Source: Deinococcus detaillensis (lineage in GTDB: Bacteria; Deinococcota; Deinococci; Deinococcales; Deinococcaceae). From it: a stretch of 64,000 nucleotides of DNA. The stretch covers positions 1-64,000 of the forward strand of contig NZ_VKDB01000008.1 of the NCBI RefSeq assembly GCF_007280555.1, in the 5' to 3' direction. Of this stretch, positions 8,585-17,597 are shown one piece after another. Made by a program: the position numbers and the translations under genes. Every line of letters begins with the position of its first letter. Within the stretch, counting starts at the first letter, position 1. The notes under the pieces were generated by a model, which worked only from the letters and a program-made list of their open reading frames with translations, had not been told where the DNA came from and did no database searches.

Positions 8585-9700
8585 ATGATTTATCTTGATT
8601 ACGCCGCCACCCACCCGATGACGGCCACCGCCCTCTCGGCCTACGCCCGCGCCGCCGCCGTGCCGGGCAACCCGGCGAGCATTCACGCGGCGGGTCAGGC
8701 CGCCCGCGAGCTGCTCGAAGAGGGAAGGGCGGCATTGGCGGCGGCGCTGGGCGTGCATCCGCTGACCCTCACGGCCCTGAGCGGCGGCACCGAGGCCGAC
8801 AACCAGGTGCTGCTCTCCAGCTTCCCCGGCGCGGGCGGTCACCTGATCACCTCCAGCATCGAGCATTCGGCGGTGCTGGCTCCGGCCCGCTTCCTCGCGG
8901 CGCGGGGCGTGGCCGTCACCTTCTTGGAGCCGGACGCCAGCGGCCAGACTGACCCTGAGCAGCTCCGGGAAGCGCTGCGTCCCGACACCAAATTGGTCAG
9001 CATTCACCATGCCAACAACGAAATCGGCGCGGTACAGCCCATTGCCGAGCTGGCCGAAATTGCCCACGCAGGCGGCGCGAAGTTTCACACCGACGCGGTG
9101 CAGTCGCCCGGCGTGTTGCCCGTCGACTTGCTGTCTTGGAAGGTGGATTACGCCAGTTTCAGCGCCCACAAATGGGGCGGGCCGCTCGGCGTGGGCCTGC
9201 TCTATGTTCGGCGCGGCCTCGACTTGCCGCCCCTGCTGCTGGGCGGCGGGCAAGAAAAGGGTCTGCGGAGCGGCACCCAAAACGCTCCCGGCCTTTATGC
9301 GGCGGGCTTGAGCCTGCGGGAAGCAGTGGCCGCGCAGCTCCAAACCCACGCCCACCTGCGTGCCCTGAATGACCGCCTCACGGCGCGGCTGTCGGGTCAC
9401 GCGAACCTGCGGGCCAACCACACCCCAGCGGGCAGCCCCAAGGTGGCGTCGTTCACCGCCCTCGGCGCAGACGGCGAGGCGCTGCTGATGAATTTAGATT
9501 TCGCGGGGGTGTGCGTCTCGGCGGGCAGCGCTTGTTCGGCGGGCACCATGCAGCCCAGCCACGTCCTGAGCGCTCTTGGTCTCAGTGACGCCGACGCCCT
9601 TGCTACCGTGCGGCTCAGTTTTGGACTTCAGAACACCACCGATGAGATTGACGAAGCCGCTTCGGCGCTGCTCAGGGCGGCAGCGGCCAGCCGCGCTTAG
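8585..9700 (+). CDS. Cysteine desulfurase (NifS/IscS-like)
   Basis: A PLP enzyme that takes sulfur from cysteine for Fe-S clusters or thiolated cofactors. It begins IYLDYAATHPM, has the PLP Lys in SFSAHKWGGPLGVG and the persulfide Cys in SAGSACSAGTM. 371 aa is the expected length. I chose ATG 8585 because the family N-terminus starts there; the frame extends upstream into the preceding gene. There are 13 bases from the PASTA gene. Its stop overlaps the stop of the convergent GGDEF gene (TTAG). No scaffold gene (iscU/sufU) is adjacent. Confidence 0.93.
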   Translation: MIYLDYAATHPMTATALSAYARAAAVPGNPASIHAAGQAARELLEEGRAALAAALGVHPLTLTALSGGTEADNQVLLSSFPGAGGHLITSSIEHSAVLAPARFLAARGVAVTFLEPDASGQTDPEQLREALRPDTKLVSIHHANNEIGAVQPIAELAEIAHAGGAKFHTDAVQSPGVLPVDLLSWKVDYASFSAHKWGGPLGVGLLYVRRGLDLPPLLLGGGQEKGLRSGTQNAPGLYAAGLSLREAVAAQLQTHAHLRALNDRLTARLSGHANLRANHTPAGSPKVASFTALGADGEALLMNLDFAGVCVSAGSACSAGTMQPSHVLSALGLSDADALATVRLSFGLQNTTDEIDEAASALLRAAAASRA

Positions 9701-10818
9701 CGTAAACTGGTTTCTTGCGGATGAACCTGGTACTGGGCGAGCAACGCTTCGTGCCAGTGAGACGCCACCTCCACTTTATTTCGTCCGCTGATTTTGGCGG
9801 CTTGCAGCGCCCGGTCAGCAAAGCCCAAGAGCTCAACTTGAGCCGCTGGCGGCGTGTCGAGCGGGCCGGCCACGCCGAACGAAGCGGTGACGTGGCCGAA
9901 TCTGAAGCTGTAGCCAGCCAAGTTGCTGCGGGCCCGCTCGGCCATTAAGCAGGCTTCTGCGCTGCTCAGACCCGGCAAGATCATTAAGAATTCCTCGCCG
10001 CCCCAGCGGGCCAGCAGACTCGGTTCGCTGAGGTACTGTCCGGTGAGTTGGCCTGCTTGCACCAGCACCCGGTCGCCTTCCGCGTGCCCGTACTGGTCGT
10101 TGATCAACTTGAAATGATCGAGGTCAAACGAAATCAGGGCGTAAGGCTGCTGGGCTCCGTCGAGGTGATCAAGCAGGCGCTGGGCCGCGCGGCGGTTGGG
10201 CAGGCCCGTGAGACTGTCGAGGTAAGCCAGCCGCCGCATCTCCTCGTACTGCTGCCGAACGCGGGCCACCACATACTGAATCAGCACGATCAAGACGTTG
10301 GACAAAAAGAACTGACTCAGCGAGGCCAGCAAGCGGTCACTGAGTTGCCCGGCTTGCCACAGCGCAGCCACCTGAAACGTGGCGATCAGTAAAGTGATCA
10401 GCAGCGTGCCGACGACGATTTGGCTGGCTGTTCTCACTTTCCACAGCACAAACGCCATCATGGAAAGCGCCGGAAACCACATCACGCCCTCGCTGAGCAT
10501 TTGATGTTCAGGCACGAACGAAGAAAACTGATGGTAAAAAAGAATCACCAAATACAGGCTGATCACCAAATACGTCGCGTCCAGTGCTTGTCCGAGTTTG
10601 ATCCAGCTGCGGCGCAAGCCGAGCTCCATCATCAGCACCAGCGCAGCGATCAGTGGCAACGCCACTTTGTCGAGCGAATCGACCGAGTCACGTTGGAAAA
10701 CCAGTGCCAAGACGGCGGCCACCGTCGCCACCGGAGCGAGCAGCCGAAAACCCTGCCTTTGCAGGTGACTGATACTCTCCAAGTGGGTCGGATGACTTAA
10801 TTCTCTCAAACGCTGCAT
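9697..10818 (-). CDS. Membrane GGDEF protein (probable diguanylate cyclase)
   Basis: The N-terminal ~195 residues contain about five to six membrane helices with no recognised sensor fold. The C-terminal GGDEF domain starts at LDSLTGLPNRR and has an intact active-site GGEEF (ARWGGEEFLMIL), so it should make cyclic di-GMP from GTP. I see no RxxD inhibitory site before the GGEEF. 373 aa. It is convergent with the cysteine desulfurase gene and divergent from the ABC exporter gene. A second protein of the same architecture is encoded at 14749. Confidence 0.9.
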   Translation of the reverse strand: MQRLRELSHPTHLESISHLQRQGFRLLAPVATVAAVLALVFQRDSVDSLDKVALPLIAALVLMMELGLRRSWIKLGQALDATYLVISLYLVILFYHQFSSFVPEHQMLSEGVMWFPALSMMAFVLWKVRTASQIVVGTLLITLLIATFQVAALWQAGQLSDRLLASLSQFFLSNVLIVLIQYVVARVRQQYEEMRRLAYLDSLTGLPNRRAAQRLLDHLDGAQQPYALISFDLDHFKLINDQYGHAEGDRVLVQAGQLTGQYLSEPSLLARWGGEEFLMILPGLSSAEACLMAERARSNLAGYSFRFGHVTASFGVAGPLDTPPAAQVELLGFADRALQAAKISGRNKVEVASHWHEALLAQYQVHPQETSLR

Positions 10819-10944
10819 ACTGGCTCACTATTGTAATCGCTCGCCTCCGAGTTGAATATTCTTAATCTAATATTAATCATTTTAGGGTACAGTTTGCTTT
10901 TGAACAAAGCCCGGTTCATCTTGGCAAACTGCTAGTCTGAACTT

Positions 10945-12789
10945 ATGTTTTCCCGTCCCAATGCCCGCGCCGCCTTGCCAGACACCGGGCCAAATCGACG
11001 CGACCCGGCCAATTTGCTGCGGCTGCTGCACTACGTCAAGCCTTACGTTGCATGGCTGTCGCTAGGCATTTTCAGCACCCTGATTTCAGCGGGCCTGAGC
11101 TTGGTGTTTCCCAAATTGTTCGGCAACTTGATCGACGCTTCATTTCTCAAGCGGGCTGGGAGCGGCGTGGCCGACACTGGGCCGCTCGACCGAATCGTGC
11201 TGCTGCTGCTGGGGGTGTTCGCGGTGGTGGCGCTGTTTACCGCCCTGCAATCGTTTTTGATTTCGCGGGTGGGGGTGCGGGTGGTGGCCGACCTGCGCCG
11301 CGCGGTGTTTTCGCATCTGCTCACGCTCAGTCCGCGCTTTTTTGCCACGCGGCGCACCGGCGAACTCACCAGTCGCCTGACCAGCGACGTGTCCACGGTG
11401 CAGACGGTGGTCAGCAGCGCTCTGGCGCAACTGCTCAGCCAAGTCGTAACGCTCATCGGCGGCGTCACCTTGATGGTGCTGACCAGTTTTCAGCTCAGTT
11501 TGTTTACGCTGGCGGTCATTCCGCTGATTATCGGCACGGCGGTGGTGATCGGCCTCCAGATCCGCAAAGCCGCCCGCGAAGTGCAGGACAAAGTGGCCGC
11601 CGCCAACGCCAGCGCCGAGGAAGCCATCAGCGGCGTGCGGGTGGTGCAGAGCTTTACCGCCGAGGACGTGGAGCGGGAGCGCTACGGTGAAGGCGTCGAG
11701 CAGTCGTTCGCCGCCTCGCTGCGCCGCATCAAGCTTACGTCACTGATGGCTGGCATCATGACCTTTTTGGCCTTTGGCAGCTTGGCCGGGGTCCTGTGGT
11801 ACGGCGGGCGGCAAGTCTTGGTGGGGGCCATCACACCGGGCAAACTGGTCAGCTTTTTGTTTTACGCGCTGCAAGTCGGCATCAATGTCGGCGGCCTGAC
11901 CGGCATTTTTTCGCAAGTTCAAGAAGCGTTGGGCGCTTCCTCGCGCCTCTTCGAGCTGCTCGACACCAAAAGCGAGTTGCCCGTCAGTCCTGCGCCGCAG
12001 CCGCTGGACCGAGTGGCTGGCCGCGTCCAATTTGAAAATGTCTCGTTTCGTTACGGCGACGAAGGCGAGCTGCCCACCCTGTCTGGCCTTAACTTGGACG
12101 TATCGCCGGGCCAAACGGTGGCCCTGGTGGGGCCGAGCGGGGCCGGAAAATCCACGCTGGTCAGCTTGCTGCCGCGCTTTTACGACGTGACCGGCGGCAC
12201 CCTCAAGGTGGACGGTGTGGACGTGCGGCAAGCCGACTTGGAAGAGCTGCGCCGCCAAGTCGGCTTGGTGCCGCAGGAGACTTTGCTTTTTTCCGGCAGC
12301 GTGGCCGAGAATATTTTGTACGGGCGGCCCAGCGCCAGCCAAGCTGAAGTGGAGGGCGCAGCGCGGGCGGCCAACGCCGAGGAATTTATCTTGCGCTTGC
12401 CGCAGGGCTACGCTACGGCAGTCGGCGAGCGCGGCGTGAAATTGTCGGGCGGGCAGCGCCAGCGCGTCGCCATTGCGCGGGCCATTCTCAAAAATCCCCG
12501 CATCCTGATTCTGGACGAAGCCACCAGCGCCCTAGACAACGAATCCGAAGCGCTGGTGCAGGACGCCCTCGAAAAGCTGATGGTGGGCCGCACCACGTTC
12601 GTGATCGCCCACCGCCTCAGCACCATTCGCAGCGCCGACTTGATCGTGGTGATGGACGCGGGCCGCGCCGTGCAGCGGGGCACCCACGCCGAACTCATCG
12701 CGGCAGGCGGCCTTTACAAAGACCTCTACGACTTGCAGTTTCGCGCCGAGCGCCGTGAGCAAGGCCCACTGGCCGTGCAAGGCGTTTAA
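10945..12789 (+). CDS. ABC exporter, fused membrane and ATPase domains
   Basis: A half-size type IV ABC exporter (MsbA/lipid/multidrug class), 614 aa. Residues 30-330 hold six membrane helices, and 360-600 the nucleotide-binding domain. That domain has Walker A GPSGAGKST, Q-loop (GLVPQET), signature LSGGQRQRVAIARA, Walker B ILILDEATSALD and the switch His in IAHRLSTI. It would act as a homodimer in the cytoplasmic membrane; the substrate is unknown. A TAGTCT box (10933-10938) is six bases before the ATG, consistent with a leaderless transcript. Confidence 0.94.
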   Translation: MFSRPNARAALPDTGPNRRDPANLLRLLHYVKPYVAWLSLGIFSTLISAGLSLVFPKLFGNLIDASFLKRAGSGVADTGPLDRIVLLLLGVFAVVALFTALQSFLISRVGVRVVADLRRAVFSHLLTLSPRFFATRRTGELTSRLTSDVSTVQTVVSSALAQLLSQVVTLIGGVTLMVLTSFQLSLFTLAVIPLIIGTAVVIGLQIRKAAREVQDKVAAANASAEEAISGVRVVQSFTAEDVERERYGEGVEQSFAASLRRIKLTSLMAGIMTFLAFGSLAGVLWYGGRQVLVGAITPGKLVSFLFYALQVGINVGGLTGIFSQVQEALGASSRLFELLDTKSELPVSPAPQPLDRVAGRVQFENVSFRYGDEGELPTLSGLNLDVSPGQTVALVGPSGAGKSTLVSLLPRFYDVTGGTLKVDGVDVRQADLEELRRQVGLVPQETLLFSGSVAENILYGRPSASQAEVEGAARAANAEEFILRLPQGYATAVGERGVKLSGGQRQRVAIARAILKNPRILILDEATSALDNESEALVQDALEKLMVGRTTFVIAHRLSTIRSADLIVVMDAGRAVQRGTHAELIAAGGLYKDLYDLQFRAERREQGPLAVQGV

Positions 12790-12828
12790 GCCGCAATGCT
12801 GCGGCCTTGAGCCGTGCTAGCCTCGCTC

Positions 12829-13455
12829 ATGACCCCTACCCTGATCTACTTTGATTTCCTGTGCCCTTATGCCTGGCGCGGTGTAGAACTGGCCGATCTG
12901 TTGCGGCGCGAACACGGCCTGATGTTCGAGCTGCGCCACTTCAGCTTGGTGCAGGGCAACCATCCCGAGAATGCCCAGAGCCGTCATCAGCCGGTCTGGT
13001 GGCTGACCGACCAAGCGCCGCAGGAAGGCAGCGCGGCCCAAGTCGGCAGCTTAGAGGCCTTTTTGGCCGATCAAGCGGCGGCGCGGCAAGGTGAAGAAAA
13101 GCGCTGGGCCTTTGCCCTGGCGCTCTTTAGGGCTGTGCACCGTGACAAAGCCGAGCTGAGTGCTCAGACCATCCAAGCTGCCGCCCAGACAGCCGGACTT
13201 GATATGGGCCAGTTCCAAACCGACCTGGCAGAGGATGGGGCCCGCCGAGCCGAGCTGCGAACCGATTTGGCGGCGGCGGCGGAGCAGGGCGTCTTCGGCA
13301 CGCCGACTTTCGTGCTGCCGGAACGTCACGCCGCTTACTTCCGTTTTGCCAACCTCGTTTCGCCCGGCAAAGCGCTCGAAACGTGGCAGCTCTACGTCTC
13401 GGTACTGGAAAGTGACGCCCGCATCGAAACCATCAAGCGGGCCAAGCGGGCCTGA
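12829..13455 (+). CDS. DsbA-fold oxidoreductase/isomerase (FrnE/HCCA-like)
   Basis: A cytoplasmic thioredoxin-fold protein of the DsbA superfamily (208 aa, no signal peptide). The active site is CPYA rather than CxxC, so only one Cys is present, as in 2-hydroxychromene-2-carboxylate isomerase and some FrnE-like proteins. The cis-Pro segment is GVFGTPTFVLPE. I chose ATG 12829 over GTG 12814, because the beta strand of the fold starts at TLIYFDFLCPYA. It is followed after three bases by the VWA gene, so the two are likely cotranscribed. Exact activity is not predictable. Confidence 0.82.
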   Translation: MTPTLIYFDFLCPYAWRGVELADLLRREHGLMFELRHFSLVQGNHPENAQSRHQPVWWLTDQAPQEGSAAQVGSLEAFLADQAAARQGEEKRWAFALALFRAVHRDKAELSAQTIQAAAQTAGLDMGQFQTDLAEDGARRAELRTDLAAAAEQGVFGTPTFVLPERHAAYFRFANLVSPGKALETWQLYVSVLESDARIETIKRAKRA

Positions 13456-13458
13456 GCT

Positions 13459-14607
13459 GTGGCGCAAGGTTCAGCGCTGCTTCCTGAACTCACTGCTTTT
13501 GCTGCCAAGTTGCGCCGCGCCGGATTTTCTGCTGGCCCCAGCGAGCTGGCCGGAGCGCTGCGGGCCGCTGAAGCGCTGGGCCTGCTGGATCTGGCTGCGC
13601 TGCAAACGGCTTGGGGGATTGTGTTCGCCCGCAGCAAAGAGCAGGCTGAGCTCTTCGGGCCGCTGTTTCGGGCACATTTTTTAAAGCCGGACTTGCCCGC
13701 GCCGCCTCAAAGCGACGCCGTTCAACCCCAGCCGAGTGAATACGACAGCCCCCCTTCAGGCGACGCCGAACCGCTGCCGGTCCAGCAGCAAGGCGCAGCC
13801 GAGGGCGGGCCGCTGTCTCCAGATGTTGAAAATGCCAGCGAAGCCGCCCAGTGGCTGCAAACCCGCCTGAGTCCCCACGCCGGACAGGGAGCGCCGCCTT
13901 CCTTGTCTGGCGACGCCCAGCTTTACGCCCAAGCTGCCCGCGCTCTCCTCGGCGTTCGGCTTGGGCATTCGCGGCGGTTTCGGCCCACTCCCCTGGGCAG
14001 GCGCATTGATCTGCGGGCCACTTTGCAATCGGCGCGGCAAACTGGCGGCGAGGCGCTCCGGCTGCGCCGCAAAGGTCGCCCGCCCCGCCCGCCCAAAGTG
14101 GTGCTGGTCTTGGACGGCAGCCGTAGCATGGCTCCCTACGCCGCGCTGCTGCTGCGCTACGCCGCCGCCCTCTCGGCCCGCAGCCGCTCGGTCGAGGTGT
14201 ACGCCTTCAGCACCTCGCTGACCCGCCTGACGCCCCTGCTGCGGGCCGGGCAAGTCGCGCCCGCCATTCAATTGGGCCAAAGCTGGGGCGGCGGCACCCG
14301 CATCGGTGAGAATCTGGAGCGCCTGCTGCGGGAAGGCAAAGCCGCGCTGCGGCCCACGACCTTGCTGCTGATCTTAAGCGACGGCCTCGATACCGGCGAG
14401 CCAGCGCAACTGGCCGGGGCGATCAGTAAACTGCGCCGCCGAGTCGGCGGGGTTATCTGGCTCAATCCGCTGGCCGTCCAGGACGGTTATCAGCCGCTGG
14501 CACGCGGGATGGCGGCGGCTTTGCCGACCCTAGACGTGTTCGCGGGCGTTGAGGACGCCACCGACCTGCTGGCCCTCCCCAAAAAAGTGCAGCGGTCACT
14601 GCGATAA
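13459..14607 (+). CDS. VWA domain protein (CoxE-like)
   Basis: 382 aa with GTG start. An N-terminal helical region is followed by an acidic, Pro-rich linker (about residues 75-130). The C-terminal von Willebrand A domain has an intact MIDAS DGSRS and the later Asp in LSDGLDTGE. The layout resembles CoxE-type VWA proteins, which normally work with a MoxR-type AAA ATPase. No such ATPase is next to it here, which is odd. It is tied by a three-base gap to the DsbA-fold gene. Function unknown; metal-dependent protein binding is inferred from the MIDAS. Confidence 0.82.
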   Translation: MAQGSALLPELTAFAAKLRRAGFSAGPSELAGALRAAEALGLLDLAALQTAWGIVFARSKEQAELFGPLFRAHFLKPDLPAPPQSDAVQPQPSEYDSPPSGDAEPLPVQQQGAAEGGPLSPDVENASEAAQWLQTRLSPHAGQGAPPSLSGDAQLYAQAARALLGVRLGHSRRFRPTPLGRRIDLRATLQSARQTGGEALRLRRKGRPPRPPKVVLVLDGSRSMAPYAALLLRYAAALSARSRSVEVYAFSTSLTRLTPLLRAGQVAPAIQLGQSWGGGTRIGENLERLLREGKAALRPTTLLLILSDGLDTGEPAQLAGAISKLRRRVGGVIWLNPLAVQDGYQPLARGMAAALPTLDVFAGVEDATDLLALPKKVQRSLR

Positions 14608-14748
14608 TTTTGGGACGCTGATTTTCGTTTGCGGCTGGGGCGTTCGGGCCATGTAACTTGAACTGCACCCATACGGACTCCGGCCATTCTGTTCTCTTTC
14701 GGAATCTGTCAAGGTTTAGTCAAGCGCCGCGCTCTACACTGAGCGCCA

Positions 14749-15876
14749 ATGGCTCCAGACTCCAGACTCCATTTGCCTCTGCGCGACCCTGACGGCGAAG
14801 CGGGCCGCCGCCGCATCTACACCGCCACGCTGAGCTTCGGGTTGGTGCTGATGGGCGTCAGCGTGCTTTGGCAACGCCTGACCGGCGCTTCAGATTTGTA
14901 TTTGATCTACGGCGCACCGACGTTGTGGCTGCTGGGCGTCTTTAACCTGTGGTGGCTGCTGACCAAGCGCTCCTTGGTGGTGTCCGAGCGCCTGGGCATC
15001 GGGGTGCTGGCGGCGGCCAACTTGGCACGCATCACCTTGCTGTGCTTTGAATCACCCGTCAGTGGCTCCATCAACAATGGGCCGTACTGGGGCATGGTGG
15101 GAGTGTGCACCTTGGTGTTTTTGGCGTTCGTGCCCAGACAGTTTTTTATGTTCAACTTGGCGTATGCCGCGCTGAGTCTGGTTTTGCCCTGGCTCCTGCC
15201 GGGATCGGCGGCGCTCCACAACGTCTTCGAGTGGTTGAGGGTGCAGCTCAATGCGGTTGTGGTGCTGTCGCTGATTTGGGGCTTGGCGTGGTTCCGCACG
15301 CAGCACGCCGCCCAGGCCGTCACCCAAGAACAGCTGCGGCAGATGGCCTTCACCGATCCCCTGACCCAGCTTCCCAACCGCCGCGCCGTGTATCCGGCAG
15401 TCGACGCGCTGCTCAGCGCCGCCGCTCGGGGGCAGACCGGTTCACTGCTGCTGATCGACCTCGACCACTTCAAACGTGTGAATGACGAGTGCGGCCACGG
15501 CGTCGGGGATGAAGTTCTGGTCGCGGCAGCCAGAGTGCTGCAAAATGCCGTCACCGAAGTGGGGGCCGCGCCGCCGACAGTGGGGCGCTGGGGCGGGGAG
15601 GAATTTATCGTGGTGATGCCGGGAGCCGCCGCCGAGCGTGCCAGGTTCCGTGCCGAGCAGCTCTTGGCCGACTTCCGGGCGCACGCTTGGCCGCATCATC
15701 TGCGCCTGACCATCAGCATCGGCATCAGCACGGTGCGCCCCAGTGAGGATTTCAGCACGCTGCTGGCCCGCGCCGATGAGTCCATGTACGCGGCCAAGTC
15801 GGCAGGACGCGACCGCGTGGGCGTTGAGCGCGTCAAGATGGATGACGCGGAGGCCGAGTACGGCCCAGCGCATTGA
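14749..15876 (+). CDS. Membrane GGDEF protein (probable diguanylate cyclase)
   Basis: 375 aa. Residues ~25-190 form about six membrane helices. The C-terminal GGDEF domain begins at FTDPLTQLPNRR and carries the active-site motif in GRWGGEEFIVVM. No RxxD I-site precedes it, so product inhibition at that site is not expected. A TACACT box lies eight bases before the ATG. The 140 bases upstream hold no gene I can support. It has the same domain order as the protein at 9697-10818, suggesting paralogues. Confidence 0.9.
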   Translation: MAPDSRLHLPLRDPDGEAGRRRIYTATLSFGLVLMGVSVLWQRLTGASDLYLIYGAPTLWLLGVFNLWWLLTKRSLVVSERLGIGVLAAANLARITLLCFESPVSGSINNGPYWGMVGVCTLVFLAFVPRQFFMFNLAYAALSLVLPWLLPGSAALHNVFEWLRVQLNAVVVLSLIWGLAWFRTQHAAQAVTQEQLRQMAFTDPLTQLPNRRAVYPAVDALLSAAARGQTGSLLLIDLDHFKRVNDECGHGVGDEVLVAAARVLQNAVTEVGAAPPTVGRWGGEEFIVVMPGAAAERARFRAEQLLADFRAHAWPHHLRLTISIGISTVRPSEDFSTLLARADESMYAAKSAGRDRVGVERVKMDDAEAEYGPAH

Positions 15877-15900
15877 GGCGCGTGCCATACTCGACGGACT

Positions 15901-16464
15901 ATGGAAGCCGTTCCGATTCTGATGGTGATTTTTGGTGGCATCTTCGGCGGTATCGCGCTGATTACCCGCGTCGACGGCCAAAGCAAGCTCCGTATTCTCC
16001 AAGAAAAGCGGGCCATCGCCGAGCTGGAGCAAGCCGCCAAACAGCCTGCTGCGTTGCCCGCGCCCACGCCGGCAGACCCCAACGCTGCGCCGGTGCTGGC
16101 CCTGCGCTTGCCGGAACCGCAGCGCTCACGGGCGCTGGCGCTGCTGTGCTTGGTGCAGGACGCGCCCAAAACGCTGGACGCCCGCAGCGCCTTTCTGATC
16201 AAGCAAACCCAAGCCGACTACCTGCCGCAAACGTTGCGGGCCTTCCTCGATTTGACGGCGGGGGCACGGCAGCGCCTGAGCGCACAGGGCATGGACGCCG
16301 AAACGTTGCTGAGCGAGCAACTCGACCTTATAGAGGCGGGCGTCAAAGAAGCGCTGCGCTTAGACCACGCCGCCGCCGATAGGATGCTGACCCAGGGCCG
16401 CTTCCTGCGTGAGCGCTTCGCCGCGTCTGAAGCGGGAGAACTGGTATCGTTGGAGAAGGCCTGA
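15901..16464 (+). CDS. Unknown protein with N-terminal membrane helix (187 aa)
   Basis: I do not recognise the family. One hydrophobic segment (residues ~4-21) anchors the N-terminus. A charged helical stretch (about 27-45) and a short Pro-rich linker precede an all-helical domain (about 60-180) of unknown type. It starts 25 bases after the GGDEF gene and ends 26 bases before the TMEM175-like gene, so it could be in one transcript with either. Length, codon use and position between real genes support it as coding. Confidence 0.7.
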   Translation: MEAVPILMVIFGGIFGGIALITRVDGQSKLRILQEKRAIAELEQAAKQPAALPAPTPADPNAAPVLALRLPEPQRSRALALLCLVQDAPKTLDARSAFLIKQTQADYLPQTLRAFLDLTAGARQRLSAQGMDAETLLSEQLDLIEAGVKEALRLDHAAADRMLTQGRFLRERFAASEAGELVSLEKA

Positions 16465-16489
16465 GCGGAACGCCCGTTAAACTGACTGC

Positions 16490-17119
16490 ATGTCGCCGGA
16501 TGCCAACACCAACCCGCAAGATATTCCGCTGGGCCGCTTACACGGCCTGAGCGACGGGGTCTTTGCCATCGTCATGACCCTGCTCGTGTTGGAACTCAAC
16601 GTGCCTGGAGTGGCCCGCACCCTCAGCCAAGCTGCTCAGAGCGCCGCCGTCAACCAAACTCTCCTCGACCTGATCGGTAAAGTGGGGATTTACATTTTGA
16701 CCTTTTTGGTCACGGGCCTGAGCTGGCTGAGCCACAACCGCTTGTTCGTCTACGTCAAAAGCGCCGATCAACGTCTGGGGTTTCTCAACGTCGTCCATTT
16801 GATGATGGTCTCGCTGCTGCCGTTTACCGCCGCGCTGCTCGGCTCGTACGGCAACGTGGCCGGGGGCGTCTGGCCGTACGCCCTCAACCAGTTGCTGATG
16901 AGCCTCACCTATTTGCTTTTGTTGCGGTATGTGCGCCAGCACGCCCTGGCCGAGGCCCACGCGCCCATTCGAATGCTGGCGGTTCGCTCGGTGCTCAACT
17001 CGGCTGTTTTTGCCGTTATGGGCATTCTGGCCTTTATCCAGCCGTCCATAGCGTGGTTTGCGCCGGTGCTGCTGGGCATCATCCAGCCTCTGCTCACCCG
17101 CTGGAAGCCCAAAAACTGA
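16490..17119 (+). CDS. TMEM175/DUF1211-family membrane protein (possible K+ channel)
   Basis: 209 aa with about five to six membrane helices. The first helix carries RLHGLSDGVFAIVMTLLVLE, matching the family hallmark (R...FSDGVFAI) of TMEM175 proteins, of which bacterial members form potassium-leak channels. One repeat per protein is usual in bacteria, so it would assemble as a tetramer. A -10 box TAAACT (16478-16483) ends six bases before the ATG, so it is probably leaderless. Ion selectivity is inferred from the family only. Confidence 0.88.
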   Translation: MSPDANTNPQDIPLGRLHGLSDGVFAIVMTLLVLELNVPGVARTLSQAAQSAAVNQTLLDLIGKVGIYILTFLVTGLSWLSHNRLFVYVKSADQRLGFLNVVHLMMVSLLPFTAALLGSYGNVAGGVWPYALNQLLMSLTYLLLLRYVRQHALAEAHAPIRMLAVRSVLNSAVFAVMGILAFIQPSIAWFAPVLLGIIQPLLTRWKPKN

Positions 17120-17174
17120 GCCACCCTACGTCACTTGGCCCGCCCTCACAAACTCGCCTGCTAGAATGCGGCCC

Positions 17175-17597
17175 GTGTATACCAACCGCCGCGCACATTA
17201 CGACTATGAACTGCTGGAACGGTTCGAGGCGGGCATCAGTTTAACCGGCAGTGAGGTCAAAAGCATTCGCGCCGGTGGCGTGGATTTCCGCGACGCTTTT
17301 GCCCGCTTGCAAGGCCACGACCTTGACCTCGAAGGGCTGTACATTCCTGAATACAAAGATGCCAGCTACAACAACCATACTCCCCGCCGCACCCGCCGCC
17401 TGCTCTTAAACCGTGAAGAGATCGGAAAAATAGAACGCCAACTCAAAATTAAAGGGCTGAGTCTCATTCCCACCCGCCTTTATCAAAAAGGCCGCTTCTT
17501 TAAGGTGGAAGTGGCGCTGGCACGCGGCAAAAAGCTGCATGACAAGCGCCGCGCCGAGGCTGACAAAGAAGCCCGCAAAGAAATCAGGAACGCATGA
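17175..17597 (+). CDS. smpB: SsrA-binding protein SmpB
   Basis: Partner of tmRNA in rescue of stalled ribosomes. Seen are the N-terminal YTNRRAHYDYELLE, GISLTGSEVKSIR, the HTPRRTRRLLL segment, the KGRFFKVEVALARGKK core and the basic tail KLHDKRRAEADKEARKE. I favour GTG 17175 as start: a TAGAAT -10 box (17162-17167) is seven bases upstream, the leaderless spacing seen all over this window. An in-frame ATG at 17166 would overlap that box. The gene overlaps the amidase-like gene by four bases (ATGA). Confidence 0.95.
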   Translation: MYTNRRAHYDYELLERFEAGISLTGSEVKSIRAGGVDFRDAFARLQGHDLDLEGLYIPEYKDASYNNHTPRRTRRLLLNREEIGKIERQLKIKGLSLIPTRLYQKGRFFKVEVALARGKKLHDKRRAEADKEARKEIRNA

